A DNA stretch of 64,000 bases, taken from Antedon bifida. Its lineage: Eukaryota > Echinodermata > Crinoidea > Comatulida > Antedonidae. The stretch spans positions 10,814,085-10,878,084 of the forward strand of contig OY727103.1 of assembly GCA_963402885.1 (NCBI GenBank). Reading direction: 5' to 3'. The notes under the pieces are model-generated. The model had not been told where the DNA came from. It saw only the letters and a program-made list of their open reading frames with translations, and did not search any database. Positions 23,887 to 37,342 of the stretch are shown piece by piece (the stretch's first letter is position 1; the number at the start of each line of letters is the position of its first letter). The position numbers were made by a program, and so were the translations under genes.

Positions 23887-24549
23887 CTTGGTTACACAAA
23901 AACATCAAAGTGCACAAAAGAGTTCCAAGTCGCATTTGGAGACGTTTTACACCAATTTGTGCATTTCGATGAAACTTTTTACACAAAAACAACAAAGTGC
24001 ATACAATAGCTTAATATCGTATTTGGAGACGTTTTAGATCATTTTGTGCATTTCGATGAAACTTTTCAAACAAAAACATCAATGTGCATACAACAGCTTA
24101 TTATCGCATTTGGAGACGTTTTAGACCATTTTGTGCATTTCGAAAAAACTTTTCACACAAAAAAATCAAAGTGCATACAATAGCTTAATATCGTATTTGG
24201 AGACGTTTTAGACCATTTTGTGCATTTCGATGAAACTTTTCACACAAAACCATCAAAGTGCATAAAATAGCTTCAAATCGCATTTGCAGACGTTTTAGAC
24301 CATTTTGTGCATTTCGATGAAACTTAGTTACACAAAAACATCAAAGTGCTTAAAATCACATTTGAAACCGTTTTAGACCATTTCGAGCATTTCTATAAAA
24401 CTTTTGACACAAAACATCAAAATGCACAAAAGAGCTCCAAATCGCATTTGGAGACGTTTTAGACCATTTTGAGCATTTCGAAAAAACTTTTCACTCAAAA
24501 ACATCAAAGTGCATACAATAGCTTAATATAGTATTTGGAGACGTTTTAG
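23887..24549 (+). repeat. Transition from 858 bp HOR to second 590 bp HOR
   Basis: 23887-23969 matches 19327-19409, sharing the rare gttccaagtcgc variant (19361 and 23921). Near 23970 it switches to the gatgaaactttttacac series, which matches 60102 onward at an offset of 36132. It includes cacacaaaaaaatc and the gagctcc E form that leads into the class G HOR. Confidence 0.82.
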
Positions 24550-25729
24550 ACCATTTTGTGCATTTCGATGAAACTTTTCACACAAAACATCAAAGTGCAC
24601 AAAATAGCTTCAAATCGCATTTGGAGACGTTTTAGACCATTTTGTGCATTTCGATGAAACTTGATTACACAAAAACATCAAAGTGCTTAAAATCACATTT
24701 GAAACCGTTTTAGAACATTTTGAGCATTTCGAAAAAACATGTTAACATAAAAACACCAAAGTGCTTAGAATAGCTTTAAAACGGATTTGGAGACGTTTTA
24801 GACCATTTTGTGCATTTCGATGAAACTTTTCACACAAAAACAACAAAGTGCATACAATATCTTAATATCGTATTTGGAGACGTTTTAGACCATTTTGTGC
24901 ATTTCGATGAAACTTAGTTACACAAAAAAATCAAAGTGCTTAAAATCACATTTGAAACCGTTTTAGACCATTTCGATCATTTCTATAAAACTTTTGACAC
25001 AAAACATCAAAGTGCACAAAAGAGCTCCAAATCGCATTTGGAGACGTTTTAGACCATTTTGTGCATTTCGAAAAAACTTTTCACACAAAAACATCAAAGT
25101 GCATACAATAGCTTAATATCGTATTTGGAGACGTTTTAGACCATTTTGTGCATTTCGATGAAACTTTTCACACAAAACATCAAAGTGCACAAAATAGCTT
25201 CAAATCGCATTTGGAGACGTTTTAGACCATTTTGTGCATTTCGATGAAACTTGATTACACAAAAACATCAAAGTGCTTAAAATCACATTTGAAACCGTTT
25301 TAGAACATTTTGAGCATTTCGAAAAAACATGTTAACATAAAAACACCAAAGTGCTTAGAATAGCTTTAAAACGGATTTGGAGACGTTTTAGACCATTTTG
25401 TGCATTTCGATGAAACTTTTCACACAAAAACAACAAAGTGCATACAATATCTTAATATCGTATTTGGAGACGTTTTAGACCATTTTGTGCATTTCGATGA
25501 AACTTAGTTACACAAAAAAATCAAAGTGCTTAAAATCACATTTGAAACCGTTTTAGACCATTTCGATCATTTCTATAAAACTTTTGACACAAAACATCAA
25601 AGTGCACAAAAGAGCTCCAAATCGCATTTGGAGACGTTTTAGACCATTTTGTGCATTTCGAAAAAACTTTTCACACAAAAACATCAAAGTGCATACAATA
25701 GCTTAATATCGTATTTGGAGACGTTTTAG
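24550..25729 (+). repeat. 590 bp 7-mer HOR, two tandem copies (second locus)
   Basis: Units 24550-25139 and 25140-25729 match the pair at 13151-14330 at a constant offset of 11399. Class G palindromes lie at 24739 and 25329. Because the doublet itself is shared between loci, the 590 bp duplication came before the larger duplication that made these loci. Confidence 0.92.
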
Positions 25730-26539
25730 ACCATTTTTTGCATTTCGATAAAACTTTTCACACAAAACATTAAAGTGCACAAAATAGCTTCAAATCGCAT
25801 TTGGAGACGTTTTAGACCATTTTGTGCATTTCGATGAAAATTGGTTACACAAAAACATCAAAGTGCACAAAAGAGTTCCAAATCGCATTTGGAGACGTTT
25901 TAGACCATTTTGTGCATTTCGAAAAAACTTTTCACACAAAAACATCAAAGTGCATACAATAGCTTAATATCGTATTTGGAGACGTTTTAGACCATTTTTT
26001 GCATTTCGATGAAACTTTTCACACAAAACATAAAAGTGCATAAAATAGCTTCAAATCGCATTTGGAGACGTTTTAGACCATTTTGTGCATTTCGAAGAAA
26101 CTTTTCACACAAAAACAACAAAGTGCATACAATATCTTAATATCGTATTTGGAGACGTTTTAGACCACTTTGTGCATTTCGATGAAACTTTTCACACACA
26201 ACATCAAAGTGCACAAAATAGCTTCAAATCGCATTTGGAGACGTTTTAGACCATTTTGTGCGTTTTATTACACAAAACATCAAAGTGCACAAAATAGCTT
26301 AATATCGCATTTGGAGACGTTTTAGACCATTTTGTGCATTTCGAAAAAACTTGATTACACAAAAATATCAAAGTGCTTAAAATCACATTTGAAACCGTTT
26401 TAGACCATTTTGAGCATTTCGATAAAACTTTTCACACAAAAACAAAAAAGTGCATACAATAGCTTAATATCGTATTTGGAGACGTTTTAGACCATTTTGT
26501 GCATTTCGATGAAACTTTTCACACAAAAACATCAATGTT
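25730..26539 (+). repeat. Post-590 bp segment with short monomers, second copy
   Basis: This is the second-locus counterpart of 14331-15130, at offset 11399 until about 26529. There it continues into catcaatgttcatacaac rather than the acaacaaag of the first locus. Upstream of 26540 it also matches 1778-2640 (offset 23899). It carries the ccactttgtgc monomer, the gcgttttattacac 76 bp monomer and cacaaaaacaaaaaag. Confidence 0.84.
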
Positions 26540-28319
26540 CATACAACAGCTTATTATCGTATTTGGAGACGTTTTAGACCATTTTGTGCGTTTCATTACA
26601 CAAAACATCAAAGTGCAAAAAAGAGTTCCAAATCGCATTTGGAGACGTTTTAGACCATTTTGTGAATTTCGAAAAAACTTTTCACACAAAAACATCAAAG
26701 TGCATACAATAGCTTAATATCGTATTTGGAGACGTTTTAGACCATTTTGTGCATTTCAATGAAACTTTTCACACAAAACAACAAAGTGCACAAAATAGCT
26801 TCAAATCGCATTTGGAGACGTTTTAGACCATTTTGTGCGTTTCATTACACAAAACATCAAAGTGCACAAAATAGCTTCAAATCGCATTTGGAGACGTTTT
26901 AGACCATTTTGTGCATTTCGAAAAAACTTGATTACACAAAAATATCAAAGTGCTTAAAATCACATTTGAAACAGTTTTAGACCATTTTGAGCATTTCGAT
27001 AAAACTTTTCACACAAAACATTAAAGTGCACAAAATAGCTTCAAATCGCATTTGGAGACGTTTTAGACCATTTTGTGCATTTCGATGAAACTTGGTTACA
27101 CATAAACATCAAAGTGCCCAAAAGAGTTCCAAATCGCATTTGCAGACGTTTTAGACCATTTTGTGCATTTCGAAAAAACTTTTCAAACAAAAACATCAAA
27201 GTGCATACAATAGCTTAATATCGTATTTGGAGACGTTTTAGACCATTTTGTGCATTTCGATGAAACTTTTCACACAAAACATAAAAGTGCACAAAATAGC
27301 TTCAAATCGCATTTGTAGACGTTTTAGACCATTTTGTGCATTTCGAAAAAACTTTTCACACAAAAACATCAAAGTGCATACAATAGCTTAATATCGTATT
27401 TGGAGACGTTTTAGACCATTTTGTGCATTTCGATGAAACTTTTCACCCAAAACATAAAAGTGCACAAAATAGCTTCAAATCGCATTTGGAGACATTTTTG
27501 ACCATTTTGTGCATTTCGATGAAACTTTTTACACAAAAACAACAAAGTGCATACAATAGCTTAATATCGTATTTGGAGACGTTTTAGACAATTTTGTGCA
27601 TTTCGATGAAACTTTTCAAACAAAAACATCAATGTGCATACAACAGCTTATTATCGCATTTGGAGACGTTTTAGACCATTTTGTGCATTTCGAAAAAACT
27701 TTTCACACAAAAACATCAAAGTGCATACAATAGCTTAATATCGTATTTGGAGACGTTTTAGACCATTTTGTGCATTTCGATGAAACTGATCACACAAAAA
27801 CATAAAAGTGCATACAATAGCTTAATATCGTATTTGGAGACGTTTTAGACCATTTTGTGCATTTCGATAAAACTTTTCACCCAAAACATAAAAGTGCACA
27901 AAATAGCTTCAAATCGCATTTGGAGACATTTTTGACCAATTTGTGCATTTCGATGAAACTTTTTACACAAAAACAACAAAGTGCATACAATAGCTTAATA
28001 TCGTATTTGGAGACGTTTTAGACCATTTTGTGCACTTCGATGAAAGTTTTCAAACAAAAACATCAATGTGCATACAACAGCTTATTATCGCATTTGGAGA
28101 CGTTTTAGACCATTTTGTGCATTTCGAAAAAACTTTTCACACAAAAACATCAAAGTGCATACAATAGCTTAATATCGTATTTGGAGACGTTTTAGACCAT
28201 TTTGTGCATTTCGATGAAACTTTTCACACAAAAACATAAAAGTGCATACAATAGCTTAATATCGAATTTGGAGGCGTTTTAGACCATTTTGTGCATTTCG
28301 ATGAAACTTTTCACCCAAA
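26540..28319 (+). repeat. HOR block P, copy 3
   Basis: This block matches 2641-4420 at an offset of 23899 and 1-1777 at 26539. Private changes include ctgatcacac near 27787 (ctgttcacac in copies 1 and 2) and gcacttcgatgaaag near 28033. It continues in the same register as copy 2 into the 28.3-29.3 kb series. Confidence 0.9.
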
Positions 28320-28671
28320 ACATAAAAGTGCACAAAATAGCTTCAAATCGCATTTGGAGACATTTTTGACCAATTTGTGCATTTCGATGAAACTTTTTAC
28401 ACAAAAACAACAAAGTGCATACAATAGCTTAATATCGTATTTGGAGACGTTTTAGACCATTTTGTGCATTTCGATGAAACTTTTCAAACAAAAACATCAA
28501 TGTGCATACAACAGCTTATTATCGCATTTGGAGACGTTTTAGACCATTTTGTGCATTTCGAAAAAACTTTTCACACAAAAACATCAAAGTGCATACAATA
28601 GCTTAATATCGTATTTGGAGACGTTTTAGACCATTTTGTGCATTTCGATGAAACTTTTCACACAAAAACAT

Positions 28672-30041
28672 AAAAGTGCATACAATAGCTTAATATCGTA
28701 TTTGGAGGCGTTTTAGACCATTTTGTGCATTTCGATGAAACTTTTCACCCAAAACATAAAAGTGCACAAAATAGCTTCAAATCGCATTTGGAGACATTTT
28801 TGACCAATTTGTGCATTTCGATGAAACTTTTTACACAAAAACAACAAAGTGCATACAATAGCTTAATATCGTATTTGGAGACGTTTTAGACCATTTTGTG
28901 CATTTCGATAAAACTTTTCACACAAAAACATCAAAGTGCATACAATAGCTTAATATCGTATTTGGAGACGTTTTAGACCATTTTGTGCATTTCAATGAAA
29001 CTTTTCACACAAAACAACAAAGTGCACAAAATAGCTTCAAATCGCATTTGGAGACGTTTTAGACCATTTTGTGCATTTCGAAAAAACTTGATTACACAAA
29101 AATATCAAAGTGCTTAAAATCACATTTGAAACCGTTTTAGACCATTTTGAGCATTTCGATAAAACTTTTCACACAAAACATTAAAGTGCACAAAATAGCT
29201 TCAAATCGCATTTGGAGACGTTTTAGACCATTTTGTGCATTTCGATGGAACTTGGTTACACAAAAACATCAAAGTGCACAAAAGAGTTCCAAATCGCATT
29301 TGGAGACGTTTTACACCAATTTGTGCATTTCGAAAAAACTTTTCACACAAAAACATAAAAGTGCATACAATAGCTTAATATCGTATTTGGAGGCGTTTTA
29401 GACCATTTTGTGCATTTCGATGAAACTTTTCACCCAAAACATAAAAGTGCACAAAATAGCTTCAAATCGCATTTGGAGACATTTTTGACCAATTTGTGCA
29501 TTTCGATGAAACTTTTTACACAAAAACAACAAAGTGCATACAATAGCTTAATATCGTATTTGGAGACGTTTTAGACCATTTTGTGCATTTCGATAAAACT
29601 TTTCACACAAAAACATCAAAGTGCATACAATAGCTTAATATCGTATTTGGAGACGTTTTAGACCATTTTGTGCATTTCAATGAAACTTTTCACACAAAAC
29701 AACAAAGTGCACAAAATAGCTTCAAATCGCATTTGGAGACGTTTTAGACCATTTTGTGCATTTCGAAAAAACTTGATTACACAAAAATATCAAAGTGCTT
29801 AAAATCACATTTGAAACCGTTTTAGACCATTTTGAGCATTTCGATAAAACTTTTCACACAAAACATTAAAGTGCACAAAATAGCTTCAAATCGCATTTGG
29901 AGACGTTTTAGACCATTTTGTGCATTTCGATGGAACTTGGTTACACAAAAACATCAAAGTGCACAAAAGAGTTCCAAATCGCATTTGGAGACGTTTTACA
30001 CCAATTTGTGCATTTCGAAAAAACTTTTCACACAAAAACAT
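28672..30041 (+). repeat. 685 bp 8-mer tandem duplication
   Basis: Unit 1 is 28672-29356 and unit 2 is 29357-30041. The corresponding 4.77-5.46 kb region has a single copy, so this is an expansion specific to this locus (or a loss in the other). It accounts exactly for the offset change from 23899 to 24584 between the 2.6 kb and 5.5 kb markers. The junction lies in acat|aaaag versus acat|caaag, inside the monomer. Both units share the private gatggaac variant (29245 and 29930). Confidence 0.9.
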
Positions 30042-33041
30042 CAAAGTGCATACAATAGCTTAATATCGTATTTGGAGACGTTTTAGACCATTTTGTGCAT
30101 TTCGATGAAACTTTTCACACAAAACATAAAAGTGCACAAAATAGCTTCAAATCGCATTTGTAGACGTTTTAGACCATTTTGTGCATTTCGAAAAAACTTT
30201 TTACACAAAAACATCAAAGTGCTTAAAATCACATTTAAAACCGTTTTAGACCATTTTGAGCATTTCGATAAAACTTTTCACACAAAACAATAAAGTGCAC
30301 AAAATAGCTTCAAATCGCATTTGGAGACGTTTTAGACCATTTTGTGCATTTCGATGAAACTTGGTTACACAAAAACATCAAAGTGCACAAAAGAGTTCCA
30401 AATCGCATTTGGAGACGTTTTACACCATTTTGTGCATTTCGAAAAAACTTTTCACACAAAAACATCAAAGTGCATACAATAGCTTAATATCGTATTTGGA
30501 GACGTTTTAGACCATTTTGTGCATTTCGATGAAACTTTTCACACAAAACATAAAAGTGCACAAAATAGCTTCAAATCGCATTTGTAGACGTTTTAGACCA
30601 TTTTGTGCATTTCGAAAAAACTTTTTACACAAAAACATCAAAGTGCATACAATAGCTTAATATCGTATTTGGAGACGTTTTAGACCATTTTGTGCATTTC
30701 GATGAAACTTTTCACCCAAAACATAAAAGTGCACAAAATAGCTTCAAATCGCATTTGGAGACATTTTTGACCATTTTGTGCATTTCGATGAAACTTTTTA
30801 CACAAAAACAACAAAGTGCCTACAATAGCTTAATATCGTATTTGGAGACGTTTTAGACAATTTTGTGCATTTCGATGAAACTTTTCAAACAAAAACATCA
30901 ATGTGCATACAACAGCTTATTATCGCATTTGGAGACGTTTTAGACCATTTTGTGCATTTCGAAAAAACTTTTCACACAAAAACATCAAAGTGCATACAAT
31001 AGCTTAATATCGTATTTGGAGACGTTTTAGACCATTTTGTGCATTTCGATGAAACTGTTCACACAAAAACATAAAAGTGCATACAATAGCTTAATATCGT
31101 ATTTGGAGACGTTTTAGACCATTTTGTGCATTTCGATAAAACTTTTCACCCAAAACATAAAAGTGCACAAAATAGCTTCAAATCGCATTTGGAGACATTT
31201 TTGACCAATTTGTGCATTTCGATGAAACTTTTTACACAAAAACAACAAAGTGCATACAATAGCTTAATATCGTATTTGGAGACGTTTTAGACCATTTTGT
31301 GCATTTCGATGAAAGTTTTCAAACAAAAACATCAATGTGCATACAACAGCTTATTATCGCATTTGGAGACGTTTTAGACCATTTTGTGCATTTCGAAAAA
31401 ACTTTTCACACAAAAATATCAAAGTGCATACAATAGCTTAATATCGTATTTGGAGACGTTTTAGACCATTTTGTGCATTTCGATGAAACTTTTCACACAA
31501 AAACATAAAAGTGCATACAATAGCTTAATATCGTATTTGGAGGCGTTTTAGACCATTTTGTGCATTTCGATGAAACTTTTCACCCAAAACATAAAAGTGC
31601 ACAAAATAGCTTCAAATCGCATTTGGAGACATTTTTGACCAATTTGTGCATTTCGATGAAACTTTTTACACAAAAACAACAAAGTGCATACAATAGCTTA
31701 ATATCGTATTTGGAGACGTTTTAGACCATTTTGTGCATTTCGATGAAACTTTTCAAACAAAAACATCAATGTGCATACAACAGCTTATTATCGCATTTGG
31801 AGACGTTTTAGACCATTTTGTGCATTTCGAAAAAACTTTTCACACAAAAACATCAAAGTGCATACAATAGCTTAATATCGTATTTGGAGACGTTTTAGAC
31901 CATTTTGTGCATTTCGATGAAACTTTTCACACAAAAACATAAAAGTGCATACAATAGCTTAATATCGTATTTGGAGGCGTTTTAGACCATTTTGTGCATT
32001 TCGATGAAACTTTTCACCCAAAACATAAAAGTGCACAAAATAGCTTCAAATCGCATTTGGAGACATTTTTGACCAATTTGTGCATTTCGATGAAACTTTT
32101 TACACAAAAACAACAAAGTGCATACAATAGCTTAATATCGTATTTGGAGACGTTTTAGACCATTTTGTGCATTTCGATGAAACTTTTCAAACAAAAACAT
32201 CAATGTGCATACAACAGCTTATTATCGCATTTGGAGACGTTTTAGACCATTTTGTGCATTTCGAAAAAACTTTTCACACAAAAACATCAAAGTGCATACA
32301 ATAGCTTAATATCGTATTTGGAGACGTTTTAGACCATTTTGTGCATTTCGATGAAACTTTTCACACAAAACCATCAAAGTGCATAAAATATCTTCAAATC
32401 GCATTTGCAGACGTTTTAGACCATTTTGTGCATTTCGATGAAACTTAGTTACACAAAAACATCAAAGTGCTTAAAATCACATTTGAAACCGTTTTAGACC
32501 ATTTCGAGCATTTCTATAAAACTTTTGACACAAAACATCAAAGTGCACAAAAGAACTCAAAATCGCATTTGGAGACGTTTTAGACCATTTTGAGCATTTC
32601 GAAAAAACTTTTCACTCAAAAACATCAAAGTGCATACAATAGCTTAATATAGTATTTGGAGACGTTTTAGACCATTTTGAGCATTTCGATAAAACTTTTC
32701 ACACAAAACATTAAAGTGCACAAAATAGCTTCAAATCGCATTTGGAGACGTTTTAGACCATTTTGTGCATTTCGATGAAACTTGGTTACACAAAAACATC
32801 AAAGTGCACAAAAGAGTTCCAAATCGCATTTGAGACGTTTTAGACCATTTTGTGCATTTCGAAAAAACTTTTCACACAAAAACATCAAAGTGCATACAAT
32901 AGCTTACTATCATATTTGGAGACGTTTTAGACCATTTTGTGCATTTCGATGAAACTTTTCACACAAAACATAAAAGTGCATAAAATAGCTTCAAATCGCA
33001 TTTGGAGACGTTTTAGACCATTTTGTGCATTTCGATGAAAC
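30042..33041 (+). repeat. HOR block Q, copy at +24.6 kb
   Basis: Matches 5458-8457 at an offset of 24584. Differences are scattered substitutions, for example cacaaaacaataaag near 30285 and cgaaaaaac versus cgatgaaac at 32262/7678. At about 33042 the register changes to match 9491 onward (offset 23551), so one 1,033 bp stretch present near 8.46-9.49 kb is missing here. Confidence 0.87.
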
Positions 33042-33547
33042 TTTTCACACAAAAACATCAAAGTGCATACAATAGCTTAATATCGTATTTGGAGACGTTT
33101 TAGACCATTTTGTGCATTTCGATGAAACTTTTCACACAAAACCATCAAAGTGCATAAAATATCTTCAAATCGCATTTGCAGACGTTTTAGACCATTTTGT
33201 GCATTTCGATGAAACTTAGTTACACAAAAACATCAAAGTGCTTAAAATCACATTTGAAACCGTTTTAGACCATTTCGAGCATTTCTATAAAACTTTTGAC
33301 ACAAAACATCAAAGTGCACAAAAGAACTCAAAATCGCATTTGGATACGTTTTAGACCATTTTGAGCATTTCGAAAAAACTTTTCACTCAAAAACATCAAA
33401 GTGCATACAATAGCTTAATATAGTATTTGGAGACGTTTTAGACCATTTTGAGCATTTCGATAAAACTTTTCACACAAAACATTAAAGTGCACAAAATAGC
33501 TCCAAATCGCATTTGAGACGTTTTAGACCATTTTGTGCATTTCGAAA
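33042..33547 (+). repeat. HOR transition with a hybrid class A/E monomer
   Basis: 33042-33411 matches 9491-9860. It then follows the atatagtattt / gagcatttcgataaaac series. At 33497-33514 the linker reads aatagctccaaatcgc and then atttgagacg. This joins the front of a class A linker to the back of a class E linker, with one monomer lost. The same hybrid is found near 16090. Private change: ggatacg near 33343. Confidence 0.8.
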
Positions 33548-35265
33548 AAACTTTTCACACAAAAACATCAAAGTGCATACAATAGCTTAATATCATATTT
33601 GGAGACGTTTTAGACCATTTTGTGCATTTCGATGAAACTTTTCACACAAAACATAAAAGTGCATAAAATAGCTTCAAATCGCATTTGGAGACGTTTTAGA
33701 CCATTTTGTGCATTTCGATGAAACTTGGTTACACAAAAACATCAAAGTGCACAAAAAAGTTCCAAATCGCATTTGGAGACGTTTTAGACCATTTTGTGCA
33801 TTTCAAAAAAACTTTTCACACAAAAACATCAAAGTGCATACAATAGCTTAATATCGTATTTGGAGACGTTTTAGACCATTTTGTGCATTTCGATGAAACT
33901 TTTCACACAAAACATCAAAGTGCACAAAATAGCTTCAAATCGCATTTGGAGACGTTTTAGACCATTTTGTGCATTTCGATGAAACTTGATTACACAAAAA
34001 CATCAAAGTGCTTAAAATCACATTTGAAACCGTTTTAGAACATTTTGAGCATTTCGAAAAAACTTTTCAAACAAAAACATCAATGTGCATAAAACAGCTT
34101 ATTATCGCATTTGGAGACGTTTTAGACCATTTTGTGCATTTCGATGAAACTTTTCAAACAAAAACATCAATGTGCATACAACAGCTTATTATCGCATTTG
34201 GAGACGTTTTAGACCTTTTTGTGCATTTCGAAAAAACTTTTCTCACAAAAACATCAAAGTGCATACAATAGCTTAATATCGTATTTGGAGACGTTTTAAA
34301 CCATTTTGTGCATTTCGATGAAACTTTTCACACAAAACATAAAAGTGCACAAAATAGCTTCAAATCGCATTTGTAGACGTTTTAGACCATTTTGTGCATT
34401 TCGAAACAACTTTTCACACAAAAACATCAAAGTGCATACAATAGCTTAATATCATATTTGGAGACGTTTTAGACCATTTTGTGCATTTCGATGAAACTTT
34501 TCACACAAAACATAAAAGTGCATAAAATAGCTTCAAATCGCATTTGGAGACGTTTTAGACAATTTTGTGCATTTCGATGAAACTTGGTTACACTAAAACA
34601 TCAAAGTGCACAAAAGAGTTCCAAATCGCATTTGGAGACGTTTTAGACCATTTTGTGCATTTCAAAAAAACTTTTCACACAAAAACATCAAAGTGCATAC
34701 AATAGCTTAATATCGTATTTGGAGACGTTTTAGACCATTTTGTGCATTTCGATGAAACTTTTCACACAAAACATCAAAGTGCACAAAATAGCTTCAAATC
34801 GCATTTGGAGACGTTTTAGACCATTTTGTGCATTTCGATGAAACTTGATTACACAAAAACATCAAAGTGCTTAAAATCACATTTGAAACCGTTTTAGAAC
34901 ATTTTGAGCATTTCGAAAAAACTTTTCAAACAAAAACATCAATGTGCATAAAACAGCTTATTATCGCATTTGGAGACGTTTTAGACCATTTTGTGCATTT
35001 CGATGAAACTTTTCAAACAAAAACATCAATGTGCATACAACAGCTTATTATCGCATTTGGAGACGTTTTAGACCATTTTGTGCATTTCGAATAAACTTTT
35101 CACACAAAAACATCAAAGTGCATACAATAGCTTAATATCGTATTTGGAGACGTTTTAAACCATTTTGTGCATTTCGATGAAACTTTTCACACAAAACATA
35201 AAAGTGCACAAAATAGCTTCAAATCGCATTTGTAGACGTTTTAGACCATTTTGTGCATTTCGAAA
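33548..35265 (+). repeat. 859 bp HOR, two tandem copies (first locus)
   Basis: Units 33548-34406 and 34407-35265 match at an offset of 859 bp. Each contains the atatcatattt monomer, the gcataaaatagc A form, the E form, the D form with ttttagaacattttgagc, and the two cttttcaaac C-type monomers. Unit 1 has cgaaaaaacttttctcac where unit 2 has cgaataaacttttcacac. The unit is near 858 bp but has different monomers from the 21.3 kb HOR. Confidence 0.86.
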
Positions 35266-37342
35266 CAACTTTTCACACAAAAACATCAAAGTGCATACAA
35301 TAGCTTAATATCGTATTTGGAGACGTTTTAGACCATTTTGTGCATTTCGATGAAACTTTTCACCCAAAACATAAAAGTGCACAAAATAGCTTCAAATCGC
35401 ATTTGGAGACATTTTTGACAAATTTGTGCATTTCGATGAAACTTTTTACACAAAAACAACAAAGTGCATACAATAGCTTAATATCGTATTTGGAGACGTT
35501 TTAGACCATTTTGTGCATTTCGATGAAACTTTTCAAACAAAAACATCAATGTGCATACAACAGCTTATTATCGCATTTGGAGACGTTTTAGACCATTTTG
35601 TGCATTTCGAAAAAACTTTTCACACAAAAAAATCAAAGTGCATACAATAGCTTAATATCGTATTTGGAGACGTTTTAGACCATTTTGTGCATTTCGATGA
35701 AACTTTTCACACAAAACCATCAAAGTGCATAAAATAGCTTCAAATCGCATTTGCAGACGTTTTAGACCATTTTGTGCATTTCGATGAAACTTAGTTACAC
35801 AAAAACATCAAAGTGCTCAAAATCACATTTGAAACCGTTTTAGACCATTTCGAGCATTTCTATAAAACTTTTGACACAAAACATCAAAATGCACAAAATA
35901 GCTTCAAATCGCATTTGGAGACGTTTTAGACCATTTTGTGCATTTCGAAGAAACTTTTCACACAAAAACAACAAAGTGCATACAATATCTTAATATCGTA
36001 TTTGGAGACGTTTTAGACCACTTTGTGCATTTCGATGAAACTTTTCACACACAACATCAAAGTGCACAAAATAGCTTCAAATCGCATTTGGAGACGTTTT
36101 AGACCATTTTGTGCGTTTTATTACACAAAACATCAAAGTGCACAAAATAGCTTAATATCGCATTTGGAGACGTTTTAGACCATTTTGTGCATTTCGATGA
36201 AAATTGGTTACACAAAAACATCAAAGTGCACAAAAGAGTTCCAAATCGCATTTGGAGACGTTTTAGACCATTTTGTGCATTTCGAAAAAACTTTTCACAC
36301 AAAAACATAAAAGTGCATACAATAGCTTAATATCGTATTTGGAGGCGTTTTAGACCATTTTGTGCATTTCGATGAAACTTTTCACCCAAAACATAAAAGT
36401 GCACAAAATAGCTTTAAATCGCATTTGGAGACATTTTTGACCAATTTGTGCATTTCGATGAAACTTTTTACACAAAAACAACAAAGTGCATACAATAGCT
36501 TAATATCGTATTTGGAGACGTTTTAGACCATTTTGTGCATTTCGATGAAACTTTTCAAACAAAAACATCAATGTGCATACAACAGCTTATTATCGCATTT
36601 GGAGACGTTTTAGACCATTTTGTGCATTTCGAAAAAACTTTTCACACAAAAACATTAAAGTGCATACAATAGCTTAATATCGTATTTGGAGACGTTTTAG
36701 ACCATTTTGTGCATTTCGATGAAACTTTTCACACAAAAACATAAAAGTGCATACAATAGCTTAATATCGTATTTGGAGGCGTTTTAGACCATTTTGTGCA
36801 TTTCGATGAAACTTTTCACCCAAAACATAAAAGTGCACAAAATAGCTTCAAATCGCATTTGGAGACATTTTTGACCAATTTGTGCATTTCGATGAAACTT
36901 TTTACACAAAAACAACAAAGTGCATACAATAGCTTAATATCGTATTTGGAGACGTTTTAGACCATTTTGTGCATTTCGATGAAACTTTTCAAACAAAAAC
37001 ATCAATGTGCATACAACAGCTTATTATCGCATTTGGAGACGTTTTAGACCATTTTGTGCATTTCGAAAAAACTTTTCACACAAAAACATCAAAGTGCATA
37101 CAATAGCTTAATATCGTATTTGGAGACGTTTTAGACCATTTTGTGCATTTCGATGAAACTTTTCACACAAAACCATCAAAGTGCATAAAATATCTTCAAA
37201 TCGCATTTGCAGACGTTTTAGACCATTTTGTGCATTTCGATGAAACTTAGTTACACAAAAACATCAAAGTGCTTAAAATCACATTTGAAACCGTTTTAGA
37301 CCATTTCGAGCATTTCTATAAAACTTTTGACACAAAACATCA

